Source: Paracoccus shanxieyensis (lineage in GTDB: Bacteria; Pseudomonadota; Alphaproteobacteria; Rhodobacterales; Rhodobacteraceae). From it: 64,000 nt of DNA. The number at the start of each line of letters is the position of its first letter. Position 1 is the first letter of the stretch. This document shows, piece by piece, positions 8,774-16,555 of the stretch. Below the pieces are notes generated by a model. The model was not told where the DNA came from and ran no database searches. It worked only from the letters and a program-made list of their open reading frames with translations. Both the position numbers and the translations under genes were made by a program. The stretch lies in the NCBI RefSeq assembly GCF_009711265.1, contig NZ_WMII01000015.1, forward strand, positions 55,421 through 119,420. The letters run 5' to 3'.

Positions 8774-9700
8774 CTACCGCGTCAGATAAAAATCCGACAC
8801 GCTGCTGACGCGCAGCTCCATCTGCGCAGACGCGCCCGCCATCACGTCGAACTCTGCCCATGCGGCAAGGTCAAGCCCGCTTTCCTCGGCAATGCCCGCC
8901 ACCGGCACCTGACTGTCCTGAAAATCGCCAAAGACGAACCGCCCGCCCGAAGGCCGCGGCAGGTAATCCATCTGCGCGCGGCGATAGCCGATGGTGGTCA
9001 GTTCGCGCGTGTCGGGATGCACGAAGGCCAGCACTTTCCAGAAGGCCACCGGGATCTGCCGGTTGTAATACAGCGGGTCGACATCCGACAGCATCGGCCC
9101 GGTCATCACCGTCACGCGCAGGTTGGCGCGGTCGGTATTGTCCAGCACATAATCCTCAAGCTGCAACCAGATGCCGCCGTTGAAGCCCTGCCGCTGCGGC
9201 GCGACATTGGTGATGTGGAACGTATCGGCATCGGCCTGTTTCGCGATGTCACGGCTGCCCCAGTTCGGATCCTCGCGCCGGGTCATGTGGCCGCGGCTGA
9301 ACAGGCCCCGGCGTTCGTCGCCATAGCCTTCGCGCAGGTTCTGCAACTGCGGGTCAATGCGCGGATCGCGCCGCCATGTATTCGTGCGCGGCACATCGCG
9401 GTCCGATTGCGCGCCGTCGATATTGCAGGCGCTGTAAAGCGGCAACCCGCGCGAGCGCGACATGCGGACCGAGAAATGCGTATAGCGCAGTTCCGTCGGA
9501 TCGCCCTGCCCCCGCGCCTCGGGCAGCAATTCGACCAGATCATCCGACCAACGCCCGGCACCGGGCAAGGGCAGCGGCGTATCGGACAGGATGAAACCCG
9601 GATCATAGCCCTGACGGTCGGCGTAATCCCCCAGCGGCCAGACGCCTTCGGTCACGCGCAGCGCGTCAAGCCCGCCTGCCGGGCCAAAGCTTTGCCGCAT
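8774..9700 (-). CDS. DNA/RNA non-specific endonuclease (Endonuclease_NS / NucA-EndoG superfamily)
   Basis: This 308-residue nuclease of the beta-beta-alpha-metal fold has no signal peptide. Family signatures are in order: RYTHFSVRMSRSRGLPLYSACNIDG; the catalytic segment GLFSRGHMTRREDPNWG, carrying the general-base His, where the usual DRGH is SRGH; DTFHITNVAPQ, with the metal-ligand Asn; and WLQLEDYV, with the conserved Glu. The start is fixed by TGATG overlap with the upstream small gene, indicating translational coupling. A cytosolic nuclease made with a subtilase and a small protein suggests a regulated toxic effector; that role is an inference. Confidence 0.88.
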   Translation of the reverse strand: MRQSFGPAGGLDALRVTEGVWPLGDYADRQGYDPGFILSDTPLPLPGAGRWSDDLVELLPEARGQGDPTELRYTHFSVRMSRSRGLPLYSACNIDGAQSDRDVPRTNTWRRDPRIDPQLQNLREGYGDERRGLFSRGHMTRREDPNWGSRDIAKQADADTFHITNVAPQRQGFNGGIWLQLEDYVLDNTDRANLRVTVMTGPMLSDVDPLYYNRQIPVAFWKVLAFVHPDTRELTTIGYRRAQMDYLPRPSGGRFVFGDFQDSQVPVAGIAEESGLDLAAWAEFDVMAGASAQMELRVSSVSDFYLTR

Positions 9701-9957
9701 CAGCGCAGCATGGCTTTCGCGGGCGGGTTCAGCTTGAAGATCTTTTCGCGCGACAATTGCCAATGCGCCAGATCGGCGGCATGGCGTGAAATCTCGGCAA
9801 AGCGGCCCTTGACGCGGATGGTGCCCGGCACGATTTCCTCGGCTGGCAGGGGCTGCATATGCGCCAGCGCCTGCGCCGTTTCCTCGCGGCTGGGATCGCG
9901 GTCGTCCGAATAGACGAGCACGCAGTTTTCGATCTTTTCGCGTTGCGTCTTCATCAT
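9700..9957 (-). CDS. Small protein of the subtilase-nuclease operon, unknown function
   Basis: This 85-residue soluble protein starts MMKTQREKIENCVLVYSDD. The start at 9957 was chosen because AAGGG lies 6 bases upstream; an earlier in-frame start would lie inside the duplicated end of the subtilase gene. It has no signal peptide or membrane segment. The C-terminal half reads as a mixed alpha/beta domain with FAEISRHAADLAHWQLSREKIF. It sits between the protease and the nuclease and overlaps the latter by TGATG, so a role as inhibitor, adaptor or proteolytic target of the pair is plausible. I do not recognise the family. Confidence 0.75.
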   Translation of the reverse strand: MMKTQREKIENCVLVYSDDRDPSREETAQALAHMQPLPAEEIVPGTIRVKGRFAEISRHAADLAHWQLSREKIFKLNPPAKAMLR

Positions 9958-9958
9958 T

Positions 9959-10006
9959 CTACCCTTGGTCAATCAGACCGGCCTACCCTTGGTCAATCAG
10001 ACCGGC
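9959..10006. repeat. Tandem 24-bp duplication covering the subtilase stop codon
   Basis: Two exact 24-base copies lie head to tail (9959-9982 and 9983-10006; each starts CTACCCTTGG on the plus strand). On the coding strand each encodes AGLIDQG-stop. The upstream copy holds the real stop, while the second supplies the ribosome-binding site of the next gene. Confidence 0.95.
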
Positions 10007-11527
10007 ACCCTCATAGTCCGGGCCAAAGCCGATCGGCGTCGCATGGCTGTTCGCCATCCTTATAATGTCGTCCGAGCGCTGCTGGTTGCGTTCAGCGCCC
10101 AGAATTCCGGGGTTTCGCGACAGCAGCCGGGCAAACAGCCCCGCCACCGCGGGACAGGCCATCGAGGTGCCGTCCATCACCCCTTTGGAATCCTTGCTGA
10201 CCCAAGATATAATGCCAACACCCGGTCCGATAAAGTCCACTTCCGGTCCGATATTGCTGAATTCCGCGAAAAAGCGGTCCTTCACCGGCGCGGGATGTCT
10301 GGCAATGCTGCGCGGGGTCATCACGCCGTCGGGCCACGCACCGATCACACCACCCGCCGACACCGCCGCCACCACCGCCGACCGCGCCGGATACGACACA
10401 GGCGCCTGGTAATCATTGCCGGTCGCCGCCACGCAGACCACCCCCAAGGCCCGCGCCCGCCGCACCTCGCGCGAGATCGAGACCGGCTCCGAGGGCTGGC
10501 CAAGGCTCAGGTTGATGATGTCGCAGCCATCATCAACCGCCTTGCGGATCGCCTGCGCGATGGCAAATTCGCTGGCGCCTTCTTCATCTGCCGCAAAGAC
10601 GCGATAGGAATGCAGCACCGCCGCAGGGGCCACGCGCGCGATGATGCCCGCGACATGCGTGCCATGACCGTCGCCATTGTCATACCATTCATCGGCGGGC
10701 TCGGTTCCGGTGGTGTTCAGCCCGCGGTCCAGCAGCAGTCCCGGCGCGGGATCGACGCCGGTGTCGATCACGGCCACGCGCACGCCCTTGCCGTCGCCGG
10801 GCTTGGCCGCCGCCAGCATGCGGTCCAGCCCGTCGCGAAAGCCATCCTTGATGGGCTCAAGCTTCAGATCGACCGAGGTCACGCCATCGGGCGTCACCTC
10901 GATATTCTGCACCCCCATCGGCCAATAGCCCGACAAGGGTTGGCAGATCACCGCGTCGATGCGGGTCTGCGCAGCGGGCAGCGGGGTCGAGAACTGGCCG
11001 TTTTCATCTGTCTTGACCTCGGAAATCCCGAAGCCCCGGCGTTCGTCCAGCACCACGATGACATCCGCCCCCGCCACGGGCTTGCCGGTCGCCGCGTCCG
11101 TGCAGCGCAATTCCAGCACCTTGGCCGACCGGAACGCGCCGGGCTTGGCCTGTTTGCGGATGATGTTCATCGGGCCATAGCGCAGCGGATACAGCATCAG
11201 TTCACGCCGCACGCGCAGGCCGGGATAGGCGCGCTGCAAGGCGCGGGCCTGCAGCGGGGCCATGCTGACCAGCGAGGCCTCGTTTTCACCGATGGAATCC
11301 AGCAGGCGGATGCGGCCCGCATCGGTGTCCAGAATCCGCAGCGGCGGGCGGATCGCCGGGGCCGCGCCGTCATCGCTGCCGCTGGCCGTGCTGGCCGGAC
11401 GCATGCCCGCCTTGCGAAACAGGCGGTGATGCATGTTGCGAAACAGCTGAAAGCTGGTCGTCTCCATGCTGTCGTTGAAGACGTTGTCCTCGGGGACGAT
11501 GACATAGCGGGCGGATTTGCGGGACAT
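9983..11527 (-). CDS. S8 family (subtilisin-like) serine peptidase, cytosolic
   Basis: This 514-residue protein has its start at MSRKSARYVIVPEDN, 8 bases after AAGGAG. The catalytic triad is complete: Asp255 (VAVIDTGVD), His288 (GDGHGTHVAG) and Ser455 (GTSMACP), with oxyanion Asn371 (AATGND). Residues 1-130 are an unrecognised N-terminal region. About 138-225 resemble a small beta domain of the carboxypeptidase-regulatory type (DAATGKPVAGADVIV, KTDENGQFSTPL). No signal peptide is present, unlike most secreted subtilases, so it likely acts inside the cell. It heads an operon with a small protein and a non-specific nuclease. Its substrate may be one of them. Confidence 0.92.
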   Translation of the reverse strand: MSRKSARYVIVPEDNVFNDSMETTSFQLFRNMHHRLFRKAGMRPASTASGSDDGAAPAIRPPLRILDTDAGRIRLLDSIGENEASLVSMAPLQARALQRAYPGLRVRRELMLYPLRYGPMNIIRKQAKPGAFRSAKVLELRCTDAATGKPVAGADVIVVLDERRGFGISEVKTDENGQFSTPLPAAQTRIDAVICQPLSGYWPMGVQNIEVTPDGVTSVDLKLEPIKDGFRDGLDRMLAAAKPGDGKGVRVAVIDTGVDPAPGLLLDRGLNTTGTEPADEWYDNGDGHGTHVAGIIARVAPAAVLHSYRVFAADEEGASEFAIAQAIRKAVDDGCDIINLSLGQPSEPVSISREVRRARALGVVCVAATGNDYQAPVSYPARSAVVAAVSAGGVIGAWPDGVMTPRSIARHPAPVKDRFFAEFSNIGPEVDFIGPGVGIISWVSKDSKGVMDGTSMACPAVAGLFARLLSRNPGILGAERNQQRSDDIIRMANSHATPIGFGPDYEGAGLIDQG

Positions 11528-11755
11528 CGGGGCGGCTCCTTGCATGCAGGGTTCAGGCTACACGTCCGGGGCGATTTCGCCAGATGCCGCGGCAGCGGAT
11601 CGGCGGGTTCCCCCCGCCGCCTCGGCCGGTCGCGTATCGCCTTGCCCCGCATCCCCCGGAAAAACACGGCTTCTTTTGTCGTGTAATAATGCGCGAGTCG
11701 TGTTACCCTGTTCCCGTGGCGCGATAGTCGCGCTTTCGGAAATGGAGGATACGCA

Positions 11756-11923
11756 ATGACCGGCAAACGCATCAGCGCAGTCCAGCAAGCCATGTTCGAG
11801 GAACGGCGCAAGCTGAAGGGCGCCGCAGACGTATTCGATGACAGCGCCGCCGTGGACGCGGCGCAGGCGGGCCAGAACCTGCCCGACAGGTGGGAGCGTC
11901 TTTACGACGCCTTGGCCAGATAA
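11756..11923 (+). CDS. Small soluble protein of 55 residues, unknown function
   Basis: This short gene has a good GGAGG site 8 bases before its ATG. The product starts MTGKRISAVQQAMFEERRKL and ends LPDRWERLYDALAR. It is charged, probably helical, and has neither membrane segment nor signal peptide. It is divergent from the subtilase gene by about 230 bases and followed by a strong terminator, which supports it as a genuine transcription unit. I do not recognise a family. It could be unrelated to the subtilase-nuclease genes. Confidence 0.65.
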   Translation: MTGKRISAVQQAMFEERRKLKGAADVFDDSAAVDAAQAGQNLPDRWERLYDALAR

Positions 11924-11955
11924 GGCGGTGACCAGATAAAGGGCCAGCCAGATAA
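11916..11955. repeat. Three CCAGATAA repeats at 16-bp spacing, placing stops in all three frames
   Basis: CCAGATAA occurs at 11916-11923, 11932-11939 and 11948-11955. The first contains the stop codon of the 55-residue gene. The 16-base period shifts TAA by one frame each time, so all three forward frames are closed just before the terminator. Confidence 0.85.
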
Positions 11956-11960
11956 CGGGG

Positions 11961-11984
11961 CGGCGGGGGAAACCCCGCCGTTTC
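11961..11984 (+). terminator. Rho-independent terminator of the 55-residue gene
   Basis: The stem CGGCGGGG/CCCCGCCG closes a GAAA loop and is followed by TTTCCTTCTT. It lies 38 bases past the stop. Confidence 0.85.
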
Positions 11985-12019
11985 CTTCTTGCGCGGCATC
12001 CGGCTTTGGAAACCCGCAA

Positions 12020-12033
12020 GATTTGCGCAAATC
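12020..12033. promoter_or_regulatory. Perfect 14-bp palindrome upstream of the choline/carnitine binding protein
   Basis: GATTTGC-GCAAATC is an exact palindrome 106 bases before the start of the binding-protein gene, in a stretch that is less GC-rich than its surroundings. It suits a dimeric regulator site. Confidence 0.45.
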
Positions 12034-12138
12034 GCAAAACTGACTGCGCTTCGTGCCAATCCATCACGCCCCGTCCGGCTATCCTCTGCCGTAGGGCCGA
12101 CCGGAACGGATCGGCCAGCCAACACGGAGGAATGGAAA

Positions 12139-13077
12139 ATGAAGCGCCAGATCGCCATTGCAATTTTCGCCTCGCTCGCGGTGCTGCCCCGCGCCGAAGC
12201 CGCCGAACCCGCCGCCTGTCAGGCCCCCAGCTTTTCCGATGTGGGCTGGACCGACATCACCGCCACCACCGCGACCTCGGCCCTTGTGCTTGAGGCGCTG
12301 GGATACAAGCCCGAAGTGCAGATCCTGTCCGTCGCCGTCACGTTCGAATCGCTGAAAAAGGGCGATACGGATGTGTTTCTTGGCAACTGGATGCCCCTGC
12401 AGGATCCGATCCAGAAGCCGCTGGTCGATGCGGGCGATATCGAGGTGGTGCGCCCCAATCTGGAAGGTGCGCTGATCGGCTTTGCCGTGCCCAAGGCGAC
12501 CTATGATGCCGGACTGAAGACCTATGCCGATATCGCCAAGTTCAAGGATCAGCTGGGCGGCAATATCTATGGCATCGAAGCCGGCAGCAGCGCCAACGCC
12601 ACCATCCTGAAAGCCATCGAGGAGAACAGCTTCGATCTGGGCGATTTCCAGCTGGTCGAATCCAGCGAACAGGGGATGCTGGCGCAGGTGCAGCGCGCCA
12701 TCGGGGCAAAGCAGCCGATCCTGTTCTTTGGCTGGCGTCCGCACCCGATGAACGTGCGCTATGAGCTGGAATACCTGACCGACGGTCAGGACATGTTCGG
12801 CCCGCAGGACGGCACGGCGACGGTGATGACCAACACCCGCAAGGGCCTGACGGCGGATTGCCCCAACCTTGGCAAGTTCCTGTCCAATCTGGCCTTCTCG
12901 GTCGAGGCCGAGGATATGATGATGTCCTATATTCTGGACGACGGCATGGAGCCGCGCGCCGCTGCCGAACGCTGGCTGAAGGACAATCCCGCCGCGCTGG
13001 ACACATGGCTGGCGGATGTCACCACTTTCGACGGCCAGCCCGGACTGGATGCCGCCAAGACCGCGCTGGGGCTGTAG
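12139..13077 (+). CDS. Choline/carnitine-type ABC substrate-binding protein (ChoX/CaiX/ProX family), orphan
   Basis: This 312-residue periplasmic protein has signal peptide MKRQIAIAIFASLAVLPRAEA. The family is shown by CQAPSFSDVGWTDITATTA, LGYKPEVQ, DVFLGNWMPLQ and FGWRPHPMN, motifs that form the aromatic cage for quaternary amines in ChoX. AGGAGGAA-like sequence (CGGAGGAATGG) precedes the ATG. No permease or ATPase adjoins it. In Pseudomonas aeruginosa the orphan ChoX, CaiX and BetX proteins share one CbcWV core, and CaiX sits with the cdh carnitine genes. Since the neighbours here are carnitine catabolic genes, L-carnitine is the favoured ligand; choline is the alternative. Confidence 0.9.
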   Translation: MKRQIAIAIFASLAVLPRAEAAEPAACQAPSFSDVGWTDITATTATSALVLEALGYKPEVQILSVAVTFESLKKGDTDVFLGNWMPLQDPIQKPLVDAGDIEVVRPNLEGALIGFAVPKATYDAGLKTYADIAKFKDQLGGNIYGIEAGSSANATILKAIEENSFDLGDFQLVESSEQGMLAQVQRAIGAKQPILFFGWRPHPMNVRYELEYLTDGQDMFGPQDGTATVMTNTRKGLTADCPNLGKFLSNLAFSVEAEDMMMSYILDDGMEPRAAAERWLKDNPAALDTWLADVTTFDGQPGLDAAKTALGL

Positions 13078-13079
13078 GC

Positions 13080-14048
13080 TCAGCCTCGTGAGCTGCGCCG
13101 GGCGGCGGAGGGCGGATGCCCGAACCGCCGCCTGAAGGCCCGCGACAGCGACGCGATCGAGGCAAAGCCGGTCCGCACCGCCACATCCGCCATGCCCAGA
13201 TCGGTATCGGTGATCAGCCGCCGCGCGGCCTGCAACCGCAGCGACTGGTAATAGGCGGCGGGCGAGGTCTCGACGATCTCGCGAAACAGCCCCTCCAGCG
13301 TGCGGGTCGAACAGCCGACCCGCTCGGCAATCGCGGCGATGGGCAGGGGGCTGTCCAGATGTTCCTCCATGATGCGGATGGCGGTGGCAAGGCGCTGCTC
13401 CAGCCGCCCGGCCCGGCCCAGCGACACAAGCGGCTGCGCGTCCGAGGGCAGCCGCACCTCTTCATAGACATAGAGGCTGGCGACGTTCAGCGCCGCGCCA
13501 AAGCCCTGCCGTGCGCGGATCAGCGCCAGCATGAAGTCCAAGGCAGGCGCCGCGCCGCCGGTGGTGAAGACCGGGCCATCGACGACCCAGCGGTCGGGGA
13601 TGACACGGACCTGCGGAAAGCGGGCGGCGAAATCCTCAAGATCCTCCCAATGGGTGGTGGCCTTGCGCCGGTCCAGCAGCCCCGCCATGGCCAGCACCCA
13701 GCTTCCCGCCTCGACCCCGCCGGTCAGCCGCGCGCGCCTTGCCCCCTGACGCACCGCCGACAGGATGGCGGGCGTGGCGTGGCGCATGACGTTGAAGGCG
13801 GCCACCACGATCAGCAGGTCACAATCATGCTGCGGCTGGAACGCGCCATCCACCTGCACCGGCAGCCCGCAGCTTGTGGTGACGGGCCGCCCATCCGCGG
13901 ACACCACGCTCCAGCGGTAAGGCTGGGCCCCTGCGGTGCGGTTCGCCGCGCGCAACGGATCCAGCGTGGCCGCAAGGCTCATCAGCGAGGCGTCGGGCAG
14001 CACAAGGATCGTGGCGCGAAGCGGCTGGTCAGAGGGCAGAAACAGCAT
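13080..14048 (-). CDS. GlxA-type AraC family transcriptional regulator
   Basis: This 322-residue regulator combines an N-terminal DJ-1/PfpI-like (class I amidotransferase fold) domain (residues about 10-185) with two C-terminal AraC helix-turn-helix motifs (about 220-318, including IAERVGCSTRTLEGLFREIV and MADVAVRTGFASIASLSRAFRRRFG). This architecture is shared by CdhR, GbdR and ArgR of Pseudomonas, which control carnitine, glycine betaine and arginine use. It is co-oriented with, and 60 bases downstream of, the carnitine dehydrogenase gene, and convergent with the binding-protein gene. It may be the betaine-responsive (GbdR-like) or the carnitine-responsive regulator. Confidence 0.9.
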   Translation of the reverse strand: MLFLPSDQPLRATILVLPDASLMSLAATLDPLRAANRTAGAQPYRWSVVSADGRPVTTSCGLPVQVDGAFQPQHDCDLLIVVAAFNVMRHATPAILSAVRQGARRARLTGGVEAGSWVLAMAGLLDRRKATTHWEDLEDFAARFPQVRVIPDRWVVDGPVFTTGGAAPALDFMLALIRARQGFGAALNVASLYVYEEVRLPSDAQPLVSLGRAGRLEQRLATAIRIMEEHLDSPLPIAAIAERVGCSTRTLEGLFREIVETSPAAYYQSLRLQAARRLITDTDLGMADVAVRTGFASIASLSRAFRRRFGHPPSAARRSSRG

Positions 14049-14108
14049 GGCTGCGCTTTTTCATCAGATCACCGGCGCCGCAGGTTAAGGGCGGACCCGC
14101 CCCGCCCG

Positions 14109-15527
14109 TCAAGTCGCAGGCTGTCCGACAAAGCGTCCCGCGCCCTCGGCAGGCATGTCCCTGTGCCGCGCCGCCCAATCCGACAGCGCCTGCGCCACGG
14201 CGGCATCGGGCAGGCTGGTGCGCCTTGCAGTCAGGTCGGTATGCAGCAGCATGGTTTCCACCGTCGCGGCCAGCGTGCCATCGCCGCGCCACAGCCGGTG
14301 GAACAGGTGCATCTTCTTGCCCTGCCCGCCCAGCACCTGCGTCGTCACGGTAAGACGGTCGCCCGCATGGATCTCATCCAGATAGCGGATGTGGTTTTCC
14401 ACCGTGAAATAGCTTTTGCCCGAGGCGACATAGCCCGCATCAGCGCCGACCATTTCCATGAAGCGATCCGTCGCCAGCGAGGCGGCTTCCAGATAATGCG
14501 TCTCGTTCATGTGGCCGTTGTAATCGGTCCATGTGACCGGAACCTGCCGCGTGGCGGTGACGGGCAAACCGGCCTTTTCGCCCGGTTCGGGCAGGCTGGC
14601 TTCGTGGTCGCGCACCACGCCCCCCGCCCCGCTGCCAGACCGGCGCAGCGCCCGGATCATGCCCACGACATTGTCGTCGCGCAGCCGCTCCAGATCGCGG
14701 ATCGACAGATGACCCGATTGCGCATCCGACTGGCCCGCGATCAGATCGACCAGTTCGTCGTTGAATTCCGGCACATCCATCAGCTTGGTCCATGGCCAGG
14801 ACAGCGCCGGGCCGAACTGCGCCATGAAATGTTTCATCCCGGCTTCGCCCCCGGCGATGCGATAGGTCTCGAACAGGCCCATCTGCGCCCAGCGGATGCC
14901 AAAGGCCATGCGGATGGATTCGTCGATTTCCTCGGTCGTGGCGATGCCGTCCTTGACCAGCCACAACGCCTCGCGCCAGACGGCTTCCAGCAGGCGGTCG
15001 GCGATATGGGCGTCGATTTCCTTTCTGACGATCAGGGGGAACATGCCGATGCCGCGCAGGATGTCAGCGGCGCGGGCGCAGGTGGCGGCATCGCCGACCA
15101 GTTCGACCAGCGGCAGCAGATAGACCGGGTTGAACGGATGCGCCACGACCGCGTTCGTCCCCGCCTGGTTGAGCTCGGACGGTTTGAAGCCCGAGGTGGA
15201 CGAGCCGATGATCGCATCGCCCGCCGCCGCCGCAATGGCAGGCAGCACCCTGTGCTTCAGCGGCAGGCTTTCCGGCACGCTTTCCTGCACCCATTGCGCG
15301 CCCGCGACCGCAGTTGCCAGATCGGCGTGAAAGCTGAGGCGCCCCTCGGGCGGCAGCGCGCGGTCGTAAAGCGCGGGCAGCGCGCGGCGGGCATTGGCGA
15401 TCACCTCGCCGATCTTGCGTTCGGCCTGCGGGTCGGGATCGAAGACCGCCACATCCCAGCCGTTCAGCAGGAACCGCGCGGCCCAGCCGCCACCGATGAC
15501 GCCGCCGCCGACGATCGCCGCCTTCAT
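14109..15527 (-). CDS. lcdH: L-carnitine 3-dehydrogenase fused to a betainyl-CoA thioesterase
   Basis: This 472-residue bifunctional protein starts MKAAIVGGGVIGGGWAARFL, an NAD-binding Rossmann loop of the 3-hydroxyacyl-CoA dehydrogenase family. The start overlaps the upstream stop by ATGA. Residues 1-310 carry SSTSGFKPSEL and HPFNPVYLLPLVE, typical of carnitine dehydrogenase. Residues about 330-460 form a hot-dog thioesterase (TWTDYNGHMNETHYLEA), matching the separate CdhB of Pseudomonas. The fused form is known from rhizobia and relatives. The protein oxidises L-carnitine to 3-dehydrocarnitine and should hydrolyse betainyl-CoA to glycine betaine, the two steps flanking the cleavage enzyme encoded next door. 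Confidence 0.93.
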   Translation of the reverse strand: MKAAIVGGGVIGGGWAARFLLNGWDVAVFDPDPQAERKIGEVIANARRALPALYDRALPPEGRLSFHADLATAVAGAQWVQESVPESLPLKHRVLPAIAAAAGDAIIGSSTSGFKPSELNQAGTNAVVAHPFNPVYLLPLVELVGDAATCARAADILRGIGMFPLIVRKEIDAHIADRLLEAVWREALWLVKDGIATTEEIDESIRMAFGIRWAQMGLFETYRIAGGEAGMKHFMAQFGPALSWPWTKLMDVPEFNDELVDLIAGQSDAQSGHLSIRDLERLRDDNVVGMIRALRRSGSGAGGVVRDHEASLPEPGEKAGLPVTATRQVPVTWTDYNGHMNETHYLEAASLATDRFMEMVGADAGYVASGKSYFTVENHIRYLDEIHAGDRLTVTTQVLGGQGKKMHLFHRLWRGDGTLAATVETMLLHTDLTARRTSLPDAAVAQALSDWAARHRDMPAEGAGRFVGQPAT

Positions 15528-16447
15528 GCTGCCACCCCTTGCGGCGCGCGCTTCACCAGCCCCAGCTTTTCGCGCACGGCGGCCGGGCCGATCACCCGCG
15601 CGCCCATGCCCTCGATGATCGAGACGGCGCGTTCGACCAGTTGCGCATTCGTCGCAAGCTGGCCCTTGCCCAGCCACAGATTGTCCTCAAGACCCACGCG
15701 GACATTGCCGCCCGCCAGCACGGCGGCGGCGACATAGGGCATCTGATCGCGCCCAAGGCTGAAGGCCGACCACGACCAGTCCTGCGGCACGTTGTTGACC
15801 ATGGCCATGAAGGTGTTCAGGTCATTGGGCGCCCCCCACGGCACACCCATGCAAAGCTGGACCAGCGCCGGGCCGGTCAGCGTGCCTTCGCGCACCAGTT
15901 CCTTGGCGAACCACAGATGGCCGGTGTCGAATGCCTCGATTTCCGGCTTCACGCCCAGCCGCGTCATCATGCCCCCCATGGCGCGCAGCATTCCCGGCGT
16001 GTTGGTCATGACATAATCGGCTTCGGCAAAGTTCATCGTGCCGCAATCCAGCGTGCAGATCTCGGGCAGGCATTCGGCGATATGCGCCATGCGCTCGGTC
16101 GCGCCCACCATGTCGGTGGCGGCGGCGTTCAAGGGAAACGGCGCTTCGGTATTGCCGAAGACGATATCGCCGCCCATGCCAGCGGTCAGGTTCAGCACGA
16201 CATCCACATCGGCATCGCGGATGCGGTCCGTCACCTCGCGGTAATAGTCCAGCTTGCGCGAGGGCGCGCCGGTTTCGGGGTCGCGCACATGGCAATGCAC
16301 CACCGCCGCGCCCGCCTTTGCCGCCGCAATCGCGCTGTCGGCGATCTGTCTGGGGCTGCGCGGCACATGCGGCGAACGGTCCTGCGTGGCCCCCGATCCC
16401 GTGACGGCGCAGGTGATGAAGACATCCTTGTTCATGGCAAGAGGCAT
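15524..16447 (-). CDS. Dehydrocarnitine cleavage enzyme (BKACE / DUF849 family, CdhC-like)
   Basis: This 307-residue TIM-barrel enzyme transfers acetyl-CoA to 3-dehydrocarnitine, giving betainyl-CoA and acetoacetate. The zinc-site motif AAVVHCHVRDPETG (residues about 47-60), NLTAGMGGD and RVGLEDNLWLGKG near residue 252 are hallmarks of the beta-keto acid cleavage family. AGGAG stands 8 bases before the ATG. It is first in the operon with the dehydrogenase-thioesterase, and the pathway order supports the dehydrocarnitine substrate rather than another beta-keto acid. Confidence 0.92.
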   Translation of the reverse strand: MPLAMNKDVFITCAVTGSGATQDRSPHVPRSPRQIADSAIAAAKAGAAVVHCHVRDPETGAPSRKLDYYREVTDRIRDADVDVVLNLTAGMGGDIVFGNTEAPFPLNAAATDMVGATERMAHIAECLPEICTLDCGTMNFAEADYVMTNTPGMLRAMGGMMTRLGVKPEIEAFDTGHLWFAKELVREGTLTGPALVQLCMGVPWGAPNDLNTFMAMVNNVPQDWSWSAFSLGRDQMPYVAAAVLAGGNVRVGLEDNLWLGKGQLATNAQLVERAVSIIEGMGARVIGPAAVREKLGLVKRAPQGVAA

Positions 16448-16512
16448 GGCGAAAACTCCTGATCGGCTGGCCGTGTGATGGGCTGATGCTAGGGGGTTGC
16501 GGCAGGCCGAGA

Positions 16513-16539
16513 TTGTCCTATTCTGCCGTGATCTTGTCC
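16513..16539. promoter_or_regulatory. Direct repeat TTGTCC with two-turn spacing, possible AraC-type regulator site
   Basis: TTGTCC occurs at 16513-16518 and 16534-16539, exactly 21 bases apart, in the divergent region between the carnitine operon and the second GlxA-type regulator. AraC-family proteins usually bind such same-face direct repeats. Confidence 0.4.
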
Positions 16540-16555
16540 CAAAAGGTCAGCATTC

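Noticed and set aside
13116..15737. An 870-codon plus-strand frame opposite the carnitine genes
   Set aside because: Same shadow effect. The minus-strand genes carry full catalytic motifs; the antisense product has low complexity and no ribosome site.
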